A stretch of DNA of 64,000 nt from positions 18,627,514-18,691,513 of the forward strand of contig NC_085876.1 of NCBI RefSeq assembly GCF_034702125.1, given 5' to 3'. This document shows positions 63,280 to 64,000 of this stretch, piece by piece. The DNA is from Engraulis encrasicolus (taxonomy: Eukaryota > Chordata > Actinopteri > Clupeiformes > Engraulidae). The notes below the pieces were generated by a model, which searched no databases, was not told the DNA's origin, and saw only the letters and a list, made by a program, of their open reading frames with translations. The position numbers were made by a program, and so were the translations under genes. Each line of letters opens with the position of its first letter. Position 1 is the stretch's first letter.

Positions 63280-64000
63280 TTTAAACTGTGCTGCCTATTG
63301 CCAAATTTGATCTTTTTGTGAATATTTACTAAATTTTATATTTGTTTGACCAAAGTACAGTAAGTTTTGCAGCTAAAAATGTCTATATCTGGACATTCAA
63401 AGTGGCGGCCAATGTGTCCATTGGCCAATGTCTCCAGATCCTCTTTTCATGTATAAAAAGTACAATTTTCCCTGTCATTAAGAATACTTAGAATTTGATG
63501 GTGGTGGTGGTAGGTATTTTTTAAAAAGGGAACATTTGTGAATGGGCAGCGTGAATTCTGGAAATAAACTACTACAACTTTTACACCGTGCACCTTTAAG
63601 GTTTTGTCGTGATGTGTAAACCTCTCTATCAGCCGGTGCCACAGACGGTGTTTTGGGTTCTCCCACAAGCTTATGTTGCCATGGTAACGTCCGCAGCCAT
63701 CCCGCTGGTTGTGACACGAGCTCTTGACCCCTTCAGTCAGATGGAAACGGCTGTATCACTGGGGGGTCGGGGCATTCCGTTGTTATGGAAATTACCAAAC
63801 AATGCTTAGCCCTTGAAAAATGAGTAGGCTATCGGATCGCAGCTTGAGTCTCAAGGCTACAGGTAGACTAGGACTGTGCAATATATCGATTTTTTTTATT
63901 GTGTTATTTTATTTCTGTCAAACAATATCAAATTTCATAATATCGAACTGAAACAATATTTTTGTCATTGGTCTATACTGCCAAAAGGTAGGTTACACTA
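63280..64000. other. rxrb intron, right edge
   Basis: No exon of the DNA-binding domain appears before the window ends. Confidence 0.55.

Overview
The window is nuclear DNA of a vertebrate, almost certainly a ray-finned (teleost) fish. It has GT-AG introns, very long CA, CT and CAGA microsatellites, tRNA-derived SINEs, many short hAT-type elements with 8-bp target duplications, a Tc1-like transposon with fish-type ends, and fish-like protein sequences. The species cannot be told from the sequence.

Layout. (1) 1-11836, + strand: repeat-rich intron and the last six coding exons of oxr1 (TLDc domain, oxidation resistance); its 5' part lies left of the window. (2) 12000-28760: no + strand gene. 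The minus strand carries two diverged, tandem, ccdc127-like paralogues (copy C at 17279-18687, copy B at 21514-24798). The spacers hold matching duplicated blocks and large non-autonomous transposons. (3) 28762-31061, minus strand: the canonical ccdc127 (copy A). (4) 31062-31627: a short head-to-head spacer, probably a bidirectional promoter. (5) 31628-50196, + strand: the complete sdha gene, 15 coding exons and 662 codons by my count, the flavoprotein subunit of mitochondrial complex II. The ccdc127/sdha head-to-head pair also exists in human. (6) 50558-57860: a transposon graveyard with a THAP-domain element bounded by TTAA and a Tc1-like element broken by several later insertions. (7) 58554-64000, + strand: the start of an rxrb-type retinoid X receptor gene (initiator exon and A/B-domain exon); the rest lies right of the window.

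Main observations. ccdc127 is triplicated in tandem. Copy A reads as one intact protein only if three extra introns are removed from a stretch that is a single exon in copies B and C. The extra introns are mostly microsatellite; one is a GC-AG intron at a duplicated coding segment, and one carries a SINE-like tail at its 3' splice site. Copy B has a single frame break and copy C has AGG where the start codon should be. Separately, several splice-site regions have been tandemly duplicated next to the real exon: the acceptors of sdha exons 5, 6 and 7 and the donor of rxrb exon 2. This leaves ladders of decoy splice sites.

OXR1, SDHA and probably CCDC127 have links to mitochondria or oxidative metabolism, but they are not known to be co-regulated. 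Exon boundaries were placed by hand from splice consensus, reading frame and recalled protein families; no alignment or transcript data were used.
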